Assembly (NCBI GenBank): GCA_021828405.1
Contig: JAKARZ010000080.1
Span: forward strand, 1-7,181
Origin: Bacillota bacterium
GTDB lineage: Bacteria > Bacillota_E > Sulfobacillia > Sulfobacillales > JAIMBI01
Direction: 5' to 3'
DNA length: 7,181 nt
Under the pieces are notes generated by a model. It did no database searches. It saw only the letters and a list, made by a program, of their open reading frames with translations, and was not told where the DNA came from. Positions 4,914 through 7,181 of this stretch are shown here, in pieces. Position numbers and translations under genes: made by a program. How positions within the stretch are numbered: position 1 is the stretch's first letter; every line of letters starts with the position of its first letter.

Positions 4914-5867
4914 ATGACCGATATGCGCGCTGCCCTTCAACAATATTTGACCCTGCGCCGTGCGCTCGGATTCACGCTGCGTCTGCACGAGACGTGGCTC
5001 ACGAGCTGTGGCGCGTACCTGGATACGTCGGGGCGACCACGGTGACGCCGGAGCGGGCGGTCACCTGGGCCACCCTGCCCCAGTCCGCCCACCCGGACAC
5101 CTGGAAGCGCCGCCTCCGGGTCGTCCGTGGCTTTGCGCGCTACCTGCACGCGCTGGTTCTGGCTACCGAGGTGCCGGGGACGGACGTCCTCGCCGTCCGC
5201 TACCAACGACCGGTGCCGTTTGTCTACACCCCGGAGGGACCCGACCACCTCACGCCCCGCTTTCGCGCGGCGACCTATCGGACCTTGATGGGGTTGCTGA
5301 CCGCGACGGGGATGCGCGTGGGGGAGGCCATTCGCCTCACCCAAGGGGACCTGGACACGCACGCCGGTCATGTCGTGATTCGGTTCACCACGTTTGGGAA
5401 GTCCCGTCATCCCGCTGCATCCGACGACCCTTGCGGCGCTGAACGCTTACCGCCAACACCGGCAGGCGTATGCCGTCCCATGGCCGGCCACGGACACCTT
5501 GTTTCTCTCCATCCGCGGGACGCGTCTCCAGGACGCCGTGGTCCGTCGCACCTTTCGCCACCTGGCCCAGACGGTGGGTCTCACGCCCCGCGCGGGGTCG
5601 GGTCCCCCCCGCCTGCATGACCTGCGCCACACCTTCACGGTTGCGACGCTCCGCGATGGGTATGCTACCGGCCAGACGGTGGCCAGCCGACGCCCGTTGC
5701 TCTCGGCCTACTGGGGCCACCGCCACCCCGCCTCCACCTATTGGTACATCCCAACCGACCCCGAACTGCTCCGATGGGCGATGGAGTTGTCCGAGGCCAT
5801 TCCGACGGTGCGCCCATGCGTACGCTGGCGCCCACACTGGAAGCCTACTTCCTCGACCGCCTACTAA
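4914..5867 (+). pseudogene. Tyrosine recombinase 2 of the trio, two frameshifts
   Basis: This is the second member of the trio. It begins at ATG 4914 after GGGGGGACCCCCG, 14 bases past the stop of recombinase 1, with MTDMRAALQQYLTLRRALGF. A one-base loss near 5027 moves the reading to VGATTVTPERAVTWATLPQ and the core-binding region (VRGFARYLHALVLATEVPGT). That frame also contains the catalytic Arg in TGMRVGEAIRL (codon 5315) and the Lys in FGKSR. A second shift near 5402-5409 leads to VIPLHPTTLAALNAYRQHRQ. Next come the HxxR box in RLHDLRHTF (His 5616, Arg 5625), the His in WGHRHPASTYWY (5718) and the Tyr nucleophile region (5739-5747). All catalytic boxes are present across frames, so this copy was disabled by very few changes. 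About ten residues also seem to be missing near FVYTPEGPDHL. The last codons overlap recombinase 3. Confidence 0.85.
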
Positions 5868-6645
5868 CCCCACGCCAGGCGAGTCCGCGCACGATGGCGG
5901 CCTACCGCGATACGTAGCGGGCTCTTATTGCAATTTGCGAGCACGGCCACGGGCAAGATGCCCAGTCACCTCGATGGGTCCGATGTGAACGCCACGCCCA
6001 TCGGGGACTTTTTGCAGTGGCTCGAACGTGAGCAACACAACCCCGTGCGGGCTGGGATTCAGGCCTTCTTTAAAATACGCCGCCTATCGACCTCCCGAAC
6101 AGGCGGCCGTGATTCAACAAGTGTTGGCGATCCCCTCAAAGCGACACGACCAGCCCGACATTGACTGGCTCACGCCGCCCGAATCGGAGGCTTACTGGCG
6201 GCGGTGGATCGCGCGACCTGGGTGGGGCGCCGGGACCACACGTGGCTGACCCTTGGGTGGCAAACGGGACGGCGGGTGAGCGAACTGACGGGATTGACCG
6301 GCCAGACTGTCGACGGGGGGCGTGCGTCTGGTGTCAGGGTAAAGGACGCAATCAGCGGGCGCCCCCCTGACCGCCGCCCCGGGAGCCACGCTCAAAGCGT
6401 GGCGGGCAGAACGTCCCGCGACGGCGGACGAGCCCGTGTTTCCCCGCGTGCGGGGTGGGCGCCTCCGCATCGACGCCGTGCCCTGGCTGCTGACGACATA
6501 CGGGGCCATTGCACATCGCGGGTGCGCCACCCTCGCCCAGCAACACCTGACCCCGCATGTGCTGCGCCACACGTGCGCTATGACTTTCCTCGCCCGCGGC
6601 GTCGATGTCACGGTCATCGCCTTGTGGTTCGGCCACTATCTCTGA
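5816..6645 (+). pseudogene. Tyrosine recombinase 3 of the trio, stop, about five frameshifts, C-terminus lost
   Basis: The third trio member starts at ATG 5816 inside the end of recombinase 2 with MRTLAPTLEAYFLDRLLTPR and reaches a TAG at 5915. Homology then continues through four more frame changes: QFASTATGKMPSHLDGSDVN (from 5931), YAAYRPPEQAAVIQQVLAIP (from about 6078), LLAAVDRATWVGRRDHTWLT (from about 6192), CQGKGRNQRA (from about 6330) and LKAWRAERPATADEPVFPRV (from 6391). A short in-frame loss is likely at NPVRAGIQAFFK, where family members read an extra NARLAAI-like stretch. The catalytic Arg lies in TGRRVSELTGL (6273), Lys in GKGR, HxxR in HVLRHTCAM (6556 and 6565) and His in WFGHYL (6634). 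The TGA at 6643 ends it before the nucleophile Tyr, and no continuation is readable in 6646-6853. It is the most decayed of the three. Confidence 0.8.
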
Positions 6646-6853
6646 TGGCCCCTCCGAGGATGGGCGACCCCACCCCGCCGCATCGTCGCCACCTTCCCGC
6701 GCGTGCTCCTTGGCGAGCACGGCCGCGTTGGGCGCGTCCCGCGCCCCCCTGGGTCACAGGGCGCAACACCTCCACTCACCGGCTGCTGGGATCGCGGCGG
6801 CCCACCAAGGACTCCACTATCTCCCAGGCGGCCGCCGCGGGCGGGGGAATCCG
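6646..6853. other. Spacer between the recombinase trio and the GH15 gene, nothing recognised
   Basis: About 200 bases separate the end of recombinase 3 from the stop of the GH15 gene. All six frames were read for a continuation of the recombinase C-terminus or for the missing ATPase N-terminus, and neither was found. A 7-bp perfect inverted repeat CGTGCTC/GAGCACG (6702-6708 and 6715-6721, loop CTTGGC) is the only clear local structure. It has no T run to make it a terminator. Confidence 0.4.
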
Positions 6854-7181
6854 TTAGGACTTCCCGGCCGCCGCCAGTTCCAGGATGGCCAGGATGGCTC
6901 CCAAGTGGCTGAATCCCTGGGGAAAGTTGCCCCGCGGCTCGTTGCTCTCCATGTCCACATGCTCGCCCAAGAGGCCCAGGTTGGTGGTGTGGGTGAAAAG
7001 GTCGCGCAAGATCTGCTCCGCCTCACCGAGGCGGCCCAGCAGCAGGTACACCCGGGCCAGCCAGTAGCTGGCCAGAATAAACGGATGGGCGGCCTCCCCC
7101 ATCATGTCATTCCGATACCGAAACACCCACGGATGCTGGACCAGGTCCTGCTCCATGCGCTCCAGTGTCTTGAGAAAGCGC
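6854..7181 (-). CDS. Glycoside hydrolase family 15 (glucoamylase/trehalase-like), C-terminal part
   Basis: The frame enters from the right edge and ends at TAA (6856-6854), giving the last 109 codons of an (alpha/alpha)6-barrel glycosidase. GH15 enzymes release glucose from alpha-glucans or trehalose by an inverting mechanism with two Glu residues. Visible family features in order are HPWVFRYRNDMMGEAAHPF, then ILASYWLARVYLLLGRLGEA (a barrel helix), ILRDLFTHTTNLGLLGEHVD and GNFPQGFSHLGAILAI, the conserved C-terminal GNFPQxFSHxxL motif. The Glu in LLGEHVD is at the position expected for the catalytic base. The frame is undamaged. It is the only gene here that is not from a mobile element and presumably marks the host chromosome. 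Substrate cannot be decided without the N-terminal part. An internal ATG at 7156 is not the true start, because family similarity continues upstream to the edge. Confidence 0.88.
   Translation of the reverse strand, partial: RFLKTLERMEQDLVQHPWVFRYRNDMMGEAAHPFILASYWLARVYLLLGRLGEAEQILRDLFTHTTNLGLLGEHVDMESNEPRGNFPQGFSHLGAILAILELAAAGKS

Larger units (their letters stand above)
4163..6645 (+). mobile_element. Degenerate trio of tandem tyrosine recombinases (RIT-like element)
   Basis: Three different tyrosine recombinase genes lie head to tail on the plus strand. The gap between the first and second is 14 bases, and the second and third overlap. This organisation is known from RIT elements (recombinase in trio) and resembles the TnpA/B gene sets of Tn554-like elements. 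All three are disrupted. The left limit falls at the truncated ATPase remnant (4163-4192), which suggests the element landed in or beside that gene. The right limit is not visible: the third recombinase loses its C-terminus at 6642. I found no convincing terminal inverted repeats. Confidence 0.7.

Noticed and set aside
4163..6645. Programmed frameshifting in the recombinase genes
   Set aside because: There are too many shifts in both directions, without slippery heptamers or conserved placement, and they come with deletions and a stop. Decay or sequencing error explains them better.
1..7181. CRISPR array, tRNA or rRNA genes
   Set aside because: No regularly spaced repeats beyond the two-copy repeats reported, and no tRNA cloverleaf or rRNA signature was recognised by reading.

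Overview
The window is a GC-rich bacterial accessory region made almost entirely of mobile-element layers, many of them broken. The only host-type gene is a glycoside hydrolase family 15 gene that enters from the right edge. GC content, group II introns, ExeA/TniB-like ATPases and a tandem trio of tyrosine recombinases suggest a GC-rich bacterium, perhaps from a soil, sediment or metagenomic source. The phylum cannot be fixed from the sequence.

Layout from left to right. Positions 1-862 (minus strand) are the 5' part of a group II intron, here called A: its 5' RNA domains (862 to 322) and the N-terminal 107 codons of its reverse transcriptase/maturase, which runs off the left edge. Positions 863-2113 (minus strand) are the 5' part of a second, different group II intron, B. 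Its reverse transcriptase gene is cut by intron A immediately after the YADD active-site codons. Both 5' splice sites begin GTGCGCCAYGAAG, and each is preceded by a 6-nt IBS1 with a perfect 6-nt EBS1 complement inside the corresponding intron. This is a nested (twintron-like) arrangement. Intron B itself sits beside a directly repeated GGAAATGTCA sequence that looks like the end of a transposon.

That transposon (about 2114-3260, plus strand) carries one intact gene, an ExeA/TniB-type AAA+ ATPase (2318-3139). A short proline-rich coding remnant precedes it, but no transposase is present. A 12-bp perfect hairpin separates the ATPase from a convergent orphan MntA-type nucleotidyltransferase (minus strand, 5' end at 3500). 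This gene has lost its C-terminus, and its usual HepT partner is absent. Positions 3530-3930 hold IS21-like end repeats, a short unidentified coding remnant and a rho-independent terminator. The terminator belongs to a second, unrelated ExeA/TniB-type ATPase remnant (about 3933-4178, minus strand) that carries an in-frame TAG.

Positions 4163-6645 (plus strand) carry three consecutive tyrosine recombinase genes with RIT-type (recombinase-in-trio) organisation. All three are pseudogenes with frameshifts, stops and small deletions, although nearly all catalytic boxes can still be read. Positions 6646-6853 hold nothing I recognise. The 3' end of a minus-strand GH15 glucoamylase/trehalase-like gene follows (7181 to 6854).

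The history is best read as insertion upon insertion next to a carbohydrate gene: ATPase-bearing transposons, a recombinase-trio element, then intron B into a transposon end, then intron A into intron B. The intact pieces in view are intron A as far as it is visible, the first ATPase and the GH15 fragment. The rest is decaying.
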